Positions 6,752-15,991 of a stretch of 64,000 bases of DNA are shown here, one piece after another. How positions within the stretch are numbered: position 1 is the first letter of the stretch; each line of letters starts with the position of its first letter. The position numbers and the translations under genes were made by a program. The notes below the pieces were generated by a model. The model was not told the origin of the DNA, made no database searches, and saw nothing but the letters and a program-made list of their open reading frames with translations. Source of the stretch: Methylibium sp965279545 (GTDB lineage Bacteria; Pseudomonadota; Gammaproteobacteria; Burkholderiales; Burkholderiaceae_C); NCBI RefSeq assembly GCF_965279545.1, contig NZ_OZ257250.1, positions 186,001 through 250,000 on the forward strand. The letters run 5' to 3'.

Positions 6752-8825
6752 CCTCGTCCGTGCCTGAGGTGCGAGACCCTTTCGCGGAGCTCAACGACGC
6801 CCAGCGCGACGCCGTCGAACATGGTCTGGGTGATGCCGAAGAGGCACGGCCCCTGCTGGTGATCGCGGGGGCCGGCAGCGGCAAGACCAAGACGCTCGCT
6901 GCGCGGGTCGCGCGCCTCGTGTGCGCCGGCGCCGACCCGCAGCGCCTGCTGCTGCTCACCTTCTCGCGGCGCGCTGCCGCCGAGATGGTCGCGCGCGCCG
7001 GCGGGCTGCTGCAGCTCGCGCTCGGCCTGCCTGCGGGCAGCACGCCGCCGGTGCTGCCGTGGGCCGGCACCTTCCACGGCATCGGAGCGCGGCTGCTGCG
7101 CCAGTACGCCACCCGGATCGGGTTGAGCGAGTCGTTCAGCATCCTCGACCGCGGCGATGCCGAGGACCTGATGGCGCTGGTGCGGCAAGAGTGCGGCCTG
7201 GCCGCCGCCGCGAAGCGCTTTCCGATGAAGGGCACGTGCCTCGCAATCTACTCGCGTGCGGTGAACAGCCAGGCCGGCCTGCAGGAGGTAGTGACGGGCA
7301 GCTACCCCTGGTGCATTGACTGGCTCGACGAGCTCGGGCGACTCTTCGCCGCCTACACCGCCGAGAAGCAGCGGCAACAGGTGCTCGACTACGACGACCT
7401 GCTGCTCTACTGGGCCGGCATGATGGCCGAGTCCGCATTGGCGATCCATGTCGGAAGTCGCTTCGACCACATCCTCGTCGACGAGTACCAGGACACCAAT
7501 CGCATTCAGGCCGCGATCCTGAAGGCGCTCAAGCCCGATGGCCGCGGCGTGACCGTCGTCGGCGACGACGCGCAGTCGATCTACTCGTTCCGCGCCGCCG
7601 AGGTACGCAACATCCTGGAGTTTCCGCAGCAGTTCCCGGTGCCGGCACGGGTCGTCACACTCGAGCGCAACTACCGGTCGACGCAGCCGATCCTCGCCGC
7701 GTCGAACGCGGTGATGGCCGAGGCTGCCGAGCGCTTCACGAAGGACTTGTGGACGGATCGCGCCTCGTCCCACAAGCCGCAGTTGGTCACGGTCGAGGAC
7801 GATGCAGCGCAGTCCCGCTGGGTGGCCGAGCGGATCCTCGCGCACCGGGAGCAGGGTTTGCGTCTGAAGGGCCAGGCGGTGCTCTTCAGGGCATCGCACC
7901 ACAGCGCGACGCTCGAACTTGAGTTGGCGCGGCGGAACATTCCGTTCGTGAAGTTCGGCGGCCTGAAGTTCCTGGAAGCGGCGCACGTCAAGGACGTGCT
8001 GTCCGTGCTGCGCTGGGCGGAGAACCCGCGCAACCGTCTGGCGGGTTTCAGGGAGGCGTTGCTGGTCGCAGGCATCGGCCCGGCAAGCGCCCGGCGCCTG
8101 CTGGATGCGATGGGACGCGGCGTCACAGCCGCGCGAGGCCTTGATGTCATTCCAGCCACCACCCGCCGCACGCGAGGAGTGGCGCGCGCTGACAGACCTG
8201 TTGCAGGCGCTTCGGTCCGGGTCGGATTGGCCGGCAGAGATGAAGCAGGTGCAGCACTGGTACCTGCCTCAGCTGGAGCGGTTCTACGACGATGCGCGGG
8301 TGCCGTCAGGCAGACCTGTCGCAGCTCGCACAGATCGCCGGGGGCTACGCGAGCCGGGAACGGTTTCTGACCGAACTCGCACTCGATCCGCCGCAGTCGA
8401 CGAGCGACGAAGCCGGCACGCCCCACCTCGACGAGGATTACCTGATCCTGTCGACGATTCACTCGGCGAAAGGACAGGAGTGGCAGTCGGTCAATGTCCT
8501 GAACGTGGTCGACGGGTGCATCCCGGGAGACATGGCCGCCGGCTCGGCCGCCCAGATCGAAGAGGAACGACGACTGCTCTACGTCGCGATGACACGGGCC
8601 AAGCAGCATTTGCACCTGCTGGTGCCGCAGCGCTTCTACGTCACGCAGCAGGGGCGTTTCGGAGACCGGCACATGTACGCGGCGCTGACGCGCTTCATTT
8701 CACCTGCGGTGGCGCGCACGTTCGATGTGGTCGCGCCGACGACGGGCGGATCGCAGCCGATCGTGGCCGAGGAGGCACTGCGAGCGCTGGATCTGCGGGA
8801 GCGGTTCAGGACGATGTGGCGATAG
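6748..8825 (+). pseudogene. UvrD/PcrA-type superfamily 1 helicase, two frameshifts
   Basis: The first frame encodes the N-terminal 450 or so residues with intact SF1 motifs: LVIAGAGSGKTKTLAARVAR (Walker A), LLTFSRRAAAEM (Ia), FDHILVDEYQDTN (Walker B) and VVGDDAQSIYSFR (III). Near 8105-8130 the reading moves to the next frame (ALMSFQPPPAAREEWRAL). Near 8292-8310 it moves again (CRQADLSQLAQIAGGY), and the last frame carries LSTIHSAKGQEWQSVNVLNV (V) and LLYVAMTRAKQHLHLL (VI). Each shift equals one extra base. Either the gene is decaying or the assembly has two indels. It overlaps the DUF72 stop by four bases and would share its LexA control. Confidence 0.85.
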
Positions 8826-9165
8826 CCTTCCTCGCTTCAATCGGTCGGTGTCACCGGCCACGGGTTGAGTGCAAGTGTTGAAGAAACGGACGCTGATGTA
8901 GGCGTCAAATCGACCCGTCGGTGAGTTCAAGTCTGGCTCGACGAGCGCCAGCGATGTGACGCCGAGCGGACTGTCACTCGACGGCCTCGTATGGCAAGGC
9001 GCGGCCAACAGCAGAAGTTGTTGAGAGCGGTAAGGAGCGAGTACTTGCCGTCCGAGGCGGCGCACACTGGATCACGCTTCCCTTGGAGGACGGCGTTGCT
9101 ATAGTGGAGCGGGTAGCCGGTCGCGCGACTACCGCAGAAGAGCCAAACGGGAGGGCCCTCTCGCG
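8826..9165. other. Intergenic gap before the Gabija-like pair
   Basis: No plausible gene on either strand. A purine-rich ribosome-binding sequence (GGGAGGG) lies 10-15 bases before the nuclease start at 9166. I see no convincing -35/-10 pair, terminator or repeat. This gap marks the junction of two cargo modules. Confidence 0.4.
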
Positions 9166-11304
9166 ATGCACATCTCCAAGCTCAGGCTTGTCAACTACCG
9201 AAACTTTGCGAGTACGACGCTGACGTTCACCGAGGGCGTCAACACCGTCATAGGCGAGAACGGCTCGGGGAAGACGAACCTCTTTCGGGCAATCCGGCTT
9301 CTGCTCGATGACGACATGCTGCGCTCGGCCCACAGGCTGGACGAGTCGGACTTCCATCGCGGGCTGGGTGACTGGCGCGGGCACTGGATCATCATCAGCT
9401 TGGAGTTCGACGAGATCGGGCCGGACGAAGCGATTCAGGCGCTCTTCCTGCACGGCACTGGCGTTGTCGCGGGCGGACCAATCGGCCGTGCGACATACAA
9501 CCTGATCTTCCGTCCGAAGAAGGAGCTCAGGCTGAAGCTCGCGCAGCTCGACGACTGGGACATGGCAGGCCTTACGGCGATCCGCCAGACCATCACCATC
9601 GCCGACTATGAGACGCTGTTCACGGGCAGGAGCGAAGCCGACTTCTGCAATCCCGCGGTCTATAAGGAGCTTGTAGGCGACTTCGACGCCTGCATCTTTC
9701 GTCCTGAGGTCGACGACCCTCGAGTGGGCGCGCGCGTCCCGGTCTATCTCTCGGTCGCGAAGGAAGTGTCCTTCACCTTTATTCAGGCGCTGCGTGACGT
9801 GGTAGCCGAGTTCCACAACAACCGAACCAATCCACTTCTGACGCTTCTCAAAGCGAAGAGCGGTGACATCGCCCCAGCTGTGATGGCACCTATCGTGGAG
9901 AAGGTACTGGATCTCAACACGGCGATCGAAGAGCTCGAAGACGTACAGACAGTTCGGTCGAACATTCGCGACACGATCAAGGATGCCGCCGGGGAGACCT
10001 ACTCACCGAGTTCGCTATCCATCAAGTCCGAACTGTCCGATGAAGCGGAGAAGCTCTTCCAGTCGCTTCGCCTATTCGTTGGTGAGTCGGAAGAAGACTA
10101 TGAGGGCGCCATTCATGAACTCAGTCTTGGCGGTGCGAACCTTATCTACCTGTCGCTGAAGCTACTTGAGTTCAAGTACCAGCAGGCGCATCAGGCGATC
10201 GCCAACTTCCTGGTCATTGAGGAGCCCGAAGCACACATTCATACGCACATCCAGAAGACCTTGTTTGATCGCATAGCGTATGAAGATACCCAGATCATCT
10301 ACTCGACGCACTCCACGCAAATTTCCGAAGTAAGCAAGATACAGAGCGTCAACATACTGGGCCGCAACGGCCAGACATGCGAGGCTTATCAGCCAGCGAC
10401 CGGTCTGTCGCCAGATGAGATCGGTAGCCTGCAGCGCTATCTGGATGCCGTGCGCAGCAACTTGCTCTTTGCGAAGAGCGTTGTGCTCATCGAGGGAGAT
10501 GCCGAAGAAATTCTGATTCCAGTGCTCTTCAAGAAGGTGCTGGGCCTTAGCCTCGACGAGCTCGGCATAAGCCTGATCAACATCCGCAGCACTGGGTTCA
10601 AGAATGTCGCGGTTCTCTTCCATGAGACCAGAATCCGCAAGCGCTGCAGCATCATCACAGACCTCGACGCTGCATTCATCGACACTACGCCAGTGGCGGG
10701 CGACCCGGCAGCGCTGGCGACTTACAAGCAGCGCTGCCTTGCCTCACAGGTTTCCGGCGCGGCACGGAAGGTGGCCCTTGACGGGTTTGCGGCACCCAAT
10801 CCCTTGATGTCGGTCAGCTACGCCGAACACACATTTGAGGTCGACTTCATTGCCGCTGGCAATGGGGAGGTCGTCAAGAAGGTCGTGCCGGACGTGTACG
10901 CCTCGGCAGCGACTATCGCGACGGCCGAGGCCGAGCTCACATCGGGAGATAGGGCAGCGTTCGGACGAAGGGTGCTGACCATGGCGGAGAACCAAGGCAA
11001 GGGTTGGTTCGCCGTCTTGCTGTCCAAGAAGATCGACCACAGGACGACCTTGCCCGGCTACATCAAGGATGCGGTCTTCTTTGCAAGACAGACCCTTAGC
11101 AGCGAGCTGTTCTTCAACATCTACGACTACCGCGCCGCTCAAGCGCTAGCGGCTGGTGATATTCCACAAGCAGTAGCGGACACGGCGCGCGCGAGACTGG
11201 CCGCGTACCGGCAAGGTGCCATTGATCTTGCTACGCTCAAGGCGGCGATGGGGCCTTGCCTTCCAGGCGACCAGATTCACGGCATTCTCGCGGCGGTTGA
11301 GTGA
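9166..11304 (+). CDS. gajA: OLD-family ATP-dependent nuclease, GajA-like
   Basis: The 712-residue protein begins MHISKLRLVNYRNFASTTLT and has an ABC-type ATPase domain: INTVIGENGSGKTNLFRAI-like Walker A (IGENGSGKTNL), a signature-like ELSLGGANLIYLSL, and Walker B in NFLVIEEPEAHIHTHIQKTL followed by the IIYSTHS switch. The C-terminal third is a TOPRIM nuclease domain with SVVLIEGDAEEILIPVL (catalytic Glu) and CSIITDLDAAF (Asp-x-Asp). OLD proteins of class 2 are paired with UvrD-like helicases, as here. In Gabija, GajA senses nucleotide depletion and nicks DNA; this protein is longer than the Bacillus GajA (about 580). GC content looks lower than in neighbouring genes. Confidence 0.85.
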   Translation: MHISKLRLVNYRNFASTTLTFTEGVNTVIGENGSGKTNLFRAIRLLLDDDMLRSAHRLDESDFHRGLGDWRGHWIIISLEFDEIGPDEAIQALFLHGTGVVAGGPIGRATYNLIFRPKKELRLKLAQLDDWDMAGLTAIRQTITIADYETLFTGRSEADFCNPAVYKELVGDFDACIFRPEVDDPRVGARVPVYLSVAKEVSFTFIQALRDVVAEFHNNRTNPLLTLLKAKSGDIAPAVMAPIVEKVLDLNTAIEELEDVQTVRSNIRDTIKDAAGETYSPSSLSIKSELSDEAEKLFQSLRLFVGESEEDYEGAIHELSLGGANLIYLSLKLLEFKYQQAHQAIANFLVIEEPEAHIHTHIQKTLFDRIAYEDTQIIYSTHSTQISEVSKIQSVNILGRNGQTCEAYQPATGLSPDEIGSLQRYLDAVRSNLLFAKSVVLIEGDAEEILIPVLFKKVLGLSLDELGISLINIRSTGFKNVAVLFHETRIRKRCSIITDLDAAFIDTTPVAGDPAALATYKQRCLASQVSGAARKVALDGFAAPNPLMSVSYAEHTFEVDFIAAGNGEVVKKVVPDVYASAATIATAEAELTSGDRAAFGRRVLTMAENQGKGWFAVLLSKKIDHRTTLPGYIKDAVFFARQTLSSELFFNIYDYRAAQALAAGDIPQAVADTARARLAAYRQGAIDLATLKAAMGPCLPGDQIHGILAAVE

Positions 11305-13097
11305 TGTTCGCCTGGACTGCCAGAGAGTTGAATCCGGAACAGGCAGAGGCGGTTCGCGAAGAGGGTAGCGTCTTCCTGATCGCATGCCCGGGCAGCGGCA
11401 AGACACGGACACTGACCTACAAGGTCGCCTATGAACTGTCCCGACTTCAATCGGAGCGGCAGTTCGTTGTCGCCATTACCTACACGCATCGCGCTGCCGA
11501 TGAAATTGAGCAGCGCATCGAGGACTTGGGGGTCGACACTGCGAGGCTGTGGATCGGAACGATTCACGCCTTCTGCCTTGAGTGGATCATCAAGCCCTAT
11601 GGCATCTATGAGCCGGCTCTAGCTCACGGCTATCGCATCATCGATCAGCATGAAAAGGAGCTGTTGTTCGAGCAGCTCTGCCAACCCTATGCCAGAGAGC
11701 GGATCAACACCTTCGACTGCGAATACTACTTCGCGCATGACGGCTATCACCTCGGATGCCCGAATCCGGTAAAACACCACAGCCTGCATGCAATCCTGGC
11801 GGAGTACTTCAGGACGCTCGAAGCGAATCGACAAATAGATTTCGAGTTGCTGCTGTGGCATGCGTGCAAGCTCGTGGAACGCATACCCGCCATCAGCCGT
11901 CTGCTGTCCCAGATGTTCTCGATGGTGCTCGTCGACGAGTACCAGGACACCAAGGAAATTCAGTACTCGATCATCGCTTCGATCCTGCGTTCCGGCGCAG
12001 GAGCTACGCGACTCTTCATGGTGGGTGACCCCAACCAGGGCATCTATGGCTCGCTTGGTGGCTACCCCATAGAGCTAGCGGACCTGCGCGCGTTGACCAA
12101 CCTGGAGATCACGCCGAAGCAGCTCTCGCTCAACTATCGGTCGTCAGCCCGAATCATCGAGTACTTCGGCAACTTCAACGTCTCCAACACGCAGATAGCA
12201 CCGGGTGGTGAGGATCAGAACTATCCAAGCCTTATCTCGTACAACACCCACGTTGGGCGCGCCGATCTGATAGAGGAGATCGCGAGACTTGTTCGCCACA
12301 ACATCGAGAACCTGGAGGTTCCGCCGCACGAGGTTTGCGTGCTGGCGCCTCAGTGGGTGCACCTGGCGACGATGACACGTGGCCTTGCTGCCACACTGCC
12401 GGAGTACCAGTTCGACGGTCCCGGCATGGTGCCGTTTGCGAGAGATACAGAGAACTTCTGGTACAAGCTTTCGCGGGTTGCTCTGACCGAGCCGTCCCCC
12501 GACATGTACACGCGTCGCCTGCGTTGGGTGGAGGAGGTGCTTCGCGATCTTCGACAAGTCGGTGTGGACACGTCGAACTTCTCCGCCAAAGCGCTCCTCC
12601 GGGAGTCAAACGCAATAGACATCCAGGAGCAAGCAGGCCTCGAGTATCTGAGACTGTACTTTGATGAGGTCTTCCTGCGCCTGGGCGTTCAGTATCCCGA
12701 GATCGCACAACTGCGGGACCACCATGCCGCATTCTTCGAGAGTTCCGCACGGCGCGTTGCTCGCCTGCAGAACGACGGCGTTGCTGGCATCGCTGAACTC
12801 GAATTCTTCAGGCGTGTCTTTCAGAACCGCAGCGGAATCACGGTGTCGACGATTCACGGCGTGAAGGGAGCTGAGTTCGATGTGGTCGTAGCGTTTGCTC
12901 TCCTGGAGGGCATGGTTCCTCACTTCAATGACCAGAACGGCCCCCAGAGTGCGAGAAAGCTCCTGTACGTGATCGGGTCGAGAGCGAGGAAGAACCTGCA
13001 TCTCTTCTCCGAGACCGGCCGGCCGCGTGGGCGGTACGATGTCTATCTGCCGACCCAGAGCCTAGCGGCCTGCGCCTTCAACTATGACGTGGTCTGA
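11304..13097 (+). CDS. gajB: UvrD-like helicase, GajB-like
   Basis: The 597-residue SF1 helicase starts MFAWTARELNPEQAEAVREE. Motifs are SVFLIACPGSGKTRTLTYKV (Walker A), VAITYTHRAADEIEQRI (Ia), MVLVDEYQDTKEIQYSII (Walker B), MVGDPNQGIYGSLGGY (III), LSLNYRSS (IV), TVSTIHGVKGAEFDVVVAFA (V) and LLYVIGSRARKNLHLFS (VI). The ATG shares its A with the TGA of the upstream OLD nuclease gene, so the two are translated as a pair; a GTG one codon earlier is an alternative. In Gabija systems GajB binds the GajA tetramer and hydrolyses nucleotides upon sensing DNA ends. It is longer than Bacillus GajB (about 490). All helicase motifs are intact. Confidence 0.85.
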   Translation: MFAWTARELNPEQAEAVREEGSVFLIACPGSGKTRTLTYKVAYELSRLQSERQFVVAITYTHRAADEIEQRIEDLGVDTARLWIGTIHAFCLEWIIKPYGIYEPALAHGYRIIDQHEKELLFEQLCQPYARERINTFDCEYYFAHDGYHLGCPNPVKHHSLHAILAEYFRTLEANRQIDFELLLWHACKLVERIPAISRLLSQMFSMVLVDEYQDTKEIQYSIIASILRSGAGATRLFMVGDPNQGIYGSLGGYPIELADLRALTNLEITPKQLSLNYRSSARIIEYFGNFNVSNTQIAPGGEDQNYPSLISYNTHVGRADLIEEIARLVRHNIENLEVPPHEVCVLAPQWVHLATMTRGLAATLPEYQFDGPGMVPFARDTENFWYKLSRVALTEPSPDMYTRRLRWVEEVLRDLRQVGVDTSNFSAKALLRESNAIDIQEQAGLEYLRLYFDEVFLRLGVQYPEIAQLRDHHAAFFESSARRVARLQNDGVAGIAELEFFRRVFQNRSGITVSTIHGVKGAEFDVVVAFALLEGMVPHFNDQNGPQSARKLLYVIGSRARKNLHLFSETGRPRGRYDVYLPTQSLAACAFNYDVV

Positions 13098-13459
13098 TGC
13101 GGGGCAACGGTCAGGCTGAAGTACAGCGACCCCAGTCCCTTGCGGCGGGTCGCGTACAGGTTCAACTGAGGCCGCGACAGCACACTGAAAGGACGCGAGC
13201 TTGAAGCGCCGATGGGCGGCGCACTGGAAGGCCGCTTTTTCAGGCCACGGAAGCCCGCTTTGGGTCGTCCAGAGTCAGTCCCCGGTGAAGCCCGTGCGGT
13301 AGGTCGGGGGCGGATTGCGGTCAGCCAGCCGGGAATGGCTGCTGCGATCACTCATCGGCCGTTCGGCGTCGACGACCAGGCGGTCGGGCCCGGCCATCAA
13401 CGGTCATCCGCGACCGGCAGCTGCAACGACGCCAAGGTAGACGATCTAGCTCTGCCCAG
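13098..13459. other. Gene-free gap between defence pair and conjugation genes
   Basis: Small overlapping frames here encode Arg/Pro/Ala-rich sequence with no domain. Short phrases such as GGAAGCCCGCTTTGGGTCG, also echoed near 760-800, recall dispersed intergenic sequence common in proteobacterial accessory DNA. I see no terminal repeats. It probably marks the junction between cargo and element backbone. Confidence 0.35.
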
Positions 13460-14083
13460 TCACCCGCGGCGATGAAAATTTCCCAACGCCCCCGCCGCGA
13501 ACACCGCAATGCCGGCCGGCACCCCCGGCAACAGCAGCGCCGGCAACGTCACAGGTAGTACCAACGCAATCACCGTCCCGCACGCCACAACGATGGCCGC
13601 ACAGACATGCAGCGCAAACATCTCCGGATCGTGATGCGCGAACTGCTTGGCCTTGACCGCGCGCAGAACGGCGCCATCGAACAGCGCGGCCGCGCAGAAG
13701 GCAACCAGCCACGGCAGCCATTCGAGCAGCATGAAGCAGCGATAGGTTGCTAGCAACAGCAGGGCGTCGATCGATCGGAAATAGGGACTGTTGAACAGTC
13801 GCGCGTTGACCGCCGACATCTCGCTGGCAACGGCCGAATCGATGCGACTCGGATCGGGTGCTTGGCGCAAGTTCGGAATCGGGCTGAACTGCCCGGCCGA
13901 GTTCTGAGCGTCGAGCGTGCGCGTCAGAATGTTCTCGGCATGCTGCGCGCTCCAGAACCGAGTAGTTTGTCCATGCTCCACCCGCAACTGCGCGACGAAG
14001 CGTTCCGGCGGGTGGGCCGACGGCAGATAGAGCACCAGGATCAGCAACGCCATGAGCGAGGCGATGGCCACGATCCGAATCAT
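13460..14083 (-). CDS. DUF4400 integrating-conjugative-element membrane protein
   Basis: A 207-residue membrane protein. Residues 1-22 form a hydrophobic N-terminal segment (MIRIVAIASLMALLILVLYL), a second segment covers CFMLLEWLPWLVAFCAAALF, and a C-terminal pair covers LHVCAAIVVACGTVIALVLP and VPAGIAVFAAGAL. The HHDPEMFALHVC phrase is typical of DUF4400, the protein encoded next to traD in SXT-like elements. Its ATG overlaps the TGA of traD. It is probably an inner-membrane component accompanying the coupling protein; the exact role is unknown. A competing frame of similar length is Arg-rich and was discarded. Confidence 0.75.
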   Translation of the reverse strand: MIRIVAIASLMALLILVLYLPSAHPPERFVAQLRVEHGQTTRFWSAQHAENILTRTLDAQNSAGQFSPIPNLRQAPDPSRIDSAVASEMSAVNARLFNSPYFRSIDALLLLATYRCFMLLEWLPWLVAFCAAALFDGAVLRAVKAKQFAHHDPEMFALHVCAAIVVACGTVIALVLPVTLPALLLPGVPAGIAVFAAGALGNFHRRG

Positions 14084-15990
14084 GGCTGTCCACCGGTCGC
14101 GGTCGCTGCAGGTCGATCGAAATCCGGGTTCAGGATCGGGAAGCGCCCCTTGATGATCCGTCCACCCGACACCGACGCGAAGTACTGCAGGTTCGGCAAC
14201 TTGCCCAGCACGTCGGCCGGCACCATCTCCTCGAAGCTCTCGGTGAGTTGGGTCGAGTAGCTCGAAGAGAAATCGCCCAGGTGGGCGTCGCCGCCGCTGC
14301 TCAGGCCGACGCGCATCGTGTGGATGGCGGTCTTGCCGAAGGTCTCGACGACGAAGTCCTGGGTAGGGCGGTCTTTCGAGCGCAGTGCGATCAGGTTGTT
14401 GAGATTGCCCAGCGCCATGCGTGCGGCATCTTCGCTGCCGAGCCGCTTGGCCAGATCGGCCAGCGTCTGCATCGCGCAGGTCGTGAAGATGCCGCCCTCG
14501 GCGCCCTTGTTGAGGATCTCGATCAGCGGCTGGTTGATGACGTTCGACACCTCGTCAACGAACAGCGAGATGCGCCGATAGCCACCGAGGTTGTAGCGCA
14601 TGCCTGCGCGCGCGGCCAGGTCGGCCAATGCCAGCGCACCGATTGCGGTAGCGACGGAAGGATCGGGCAGTGAGTCCAGGCACATGTAGAGCACGTGGCC
14701 GGCGCGCTCGACCTTCTCGAAGTTCACGATGGGCCGCAGATCGTCCGCATCGAACGGGTCGGGTGACAGGCTACGACCCAGGTCACCCGAGGTCAGCATC
14801 GACAGCACGGGCAGCAGGTTGGCCGTGATCTTCTGATAGTGCTCGCGGTTGTGCCGGAAGGTGCGCACCTGCGCGTCGACAACCTTGCCGCGCTGGCTCT
14901 GCGCGATGTGGTGTTCGTAGTAGGCGACGAAGGCCAGTAGATCGTTGCTCGCTGCCTCGGAGGGGCGTTTGATGTTGCCGCGCTGAGCATCTTGCAGCAA
15001 CTTCTTCATGTCGGGCCGCTCGCGCCAGCCCGCTCCGAGGGCCTCGTCGTAGAAGCGGCGCAGCGTCCCCTCGAGCACCGGCTCGATGCCGCCCTCGATG
15101 TACTTGGTCAGTTTGACGAGATTGGGCCGCTCCTCCAACTCGACCAGGCCCTGCACGACGACGTTGACCGCGTCCCATCCGAAGGCCGAGAACGCACCCG
15201 CCGTGTCTGGCGGCATGATGGACTGGATGCGTGACGCGATTTCGGTGGGCTTCTGCCAGTTGAAGGTGAAGTCCAGGCGCACTCCTCGTTCGGGAAACGC
15301 TGGGTGAAATTCCATGAAGGTGTCCGGCTCGCGGTAGTCCTCGCAAGCGCGTTCGACGACACGCTTGAGCCGGCGGCTGTTCTTCGGGTCGATGACGATC
15401 ACCACGTCGCCGCGCCGGACCGCCTGGGTGACCAGGCTGGCCAACGCGACGCCCTTGCCGGACTGCGTGGTGCCGACCAGCAGCGTGCCACCCTCGAAGT
15501 TCTGAAGCGGGCGATGCAAGGGAACTTCGCGAGGCTCGACGCCGTGGATGTAGGGCAGACCGATCTCGGCGTCGGGCTGCGGTGAGACGTCATGACCGAG
15601 CCAGCGCAGCAGCCGCGGTGAAACCGCGAAATCCCGGTAGTCGATCTTGGCGAGTTCATACAGCCGCTGCGAGTGCACCGGCTGCCATTCGAACCCGAAG
15701 CCCAGGAACACATCGACCGGGTTCTGGCACCACTGTGCCAGTTCGTTCGTGCCGATCACCTGGATACTCCGGCCGGTCAGCGATGCCCGCAGGACCAGGG
15801 TGTCCAGCGCTTGCGTCACGCGCAGCAGGGCCATGGCGAAACAGACCACCGACAAGGGCAGCGCCAACGGCCGGGGCAACTGGCCCGTCGCACCAACGGC
15901 CACGAAGAACACCAGCGCCAGCGCCCACACGCCCCCGGCGTAGAGCTCGTAGGCGCGCCGCCAGGGCATCTCGTAGCGGCGTACCAGCAT
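14080..15990 (-). CDS. traD: Type IV coupling protein TraD
   Basis: The 636-residue protein has two N-terminal membrane segments (about residues 17-55), then a cytoplasmic ATPase domain: GGTLLVGTTQSGKGVALASL (Walker A, the GKG form known from VirD4/TraG proteins), DVVIVIDPKNSRR, and Walker B ISLFVDEVSNVI with NKGAEGGIFTTCAMQTLADL behind it. Coupling proteins bring the relaxase-DNA complex to the secretion channel at the inner membrane. The gene starts two bases after the traI stop and overlaps the DUF4400 gene, so the three form one unit. Length matches SXT TraD (about 600). No lesion is visible. Confidence 0.9.
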   Translation of the reverse strand: MLVRRYEMPWRRAYELYAGGVWALALVFFVAVGATGQLPRPLALPLSVVCFAMALLRVTQALDTLVLRASLTGRSIQVIGTNELAQWCQNPVDVFLGFGFEWQPVHSQRLYELAKIDYRDFAVSPRLLRWLGHDVSPQPDAEIGLPYIHGVEPREVPLHRPLQNFEGGTLLVGTTQSGKGVALASLVTQAVRRGDVVIVIDPKNSRRLKRVVERACEDYREPDTFMEFHPAFPERGVRLDFTFNWQKPTEIASRIQSIMPPDTAGAFSAFGWDAVNVVVQGLVELEERPNLVKLTKYIEGGIEPVLEGTLRRFYDEALGAGWRERPDMKKLLQDAQRGNIKRPSEAASNDLLAFVAYYEHHIAQSQRGKVVDAQVRTFRHNREHYQKITANLLPVLSMLTSGDLGRSLSPDPFDADDLRPIVNFEKVERAGHVLYMCLDSLPDPSVATAIGALALADLAARAGMRYNLGGYRRISLFVDEVSNVINQPLIEILNKGAEGGIFTTCAMQTLADLAKRLGSEDAARMALGNLNNLIALRSKDRPTQDFVVETFGKTAIHTMRVGLSSGGDAHLGDFSSSYSTQLTESFEEMVPADVLGKLPNLQYFASVSGGRIIKGRFPILNPDFDRPAATATGGQP

Positions 15991-15991
15991 G

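Noticed and set aside
6574..7986. Long minus-strand frame opposite the UvrD-type gene
   Set aside because: Antisense of intact helicase motifs; no independent domain.
13446..14093. Frame overlapping the DUF4400 gene
   Set aside because: The alternative frame is Arg/Ala/Gly-rich without membrane segments; the chosen frame has hydrophobic helices and overlaps traD by ATGA.
14080..15990. Walker A of TraD written GKG instead of GKT
   Set aside because: The GKG form is normal among VirD4/TraG coupling proteins, so it is not a defect.
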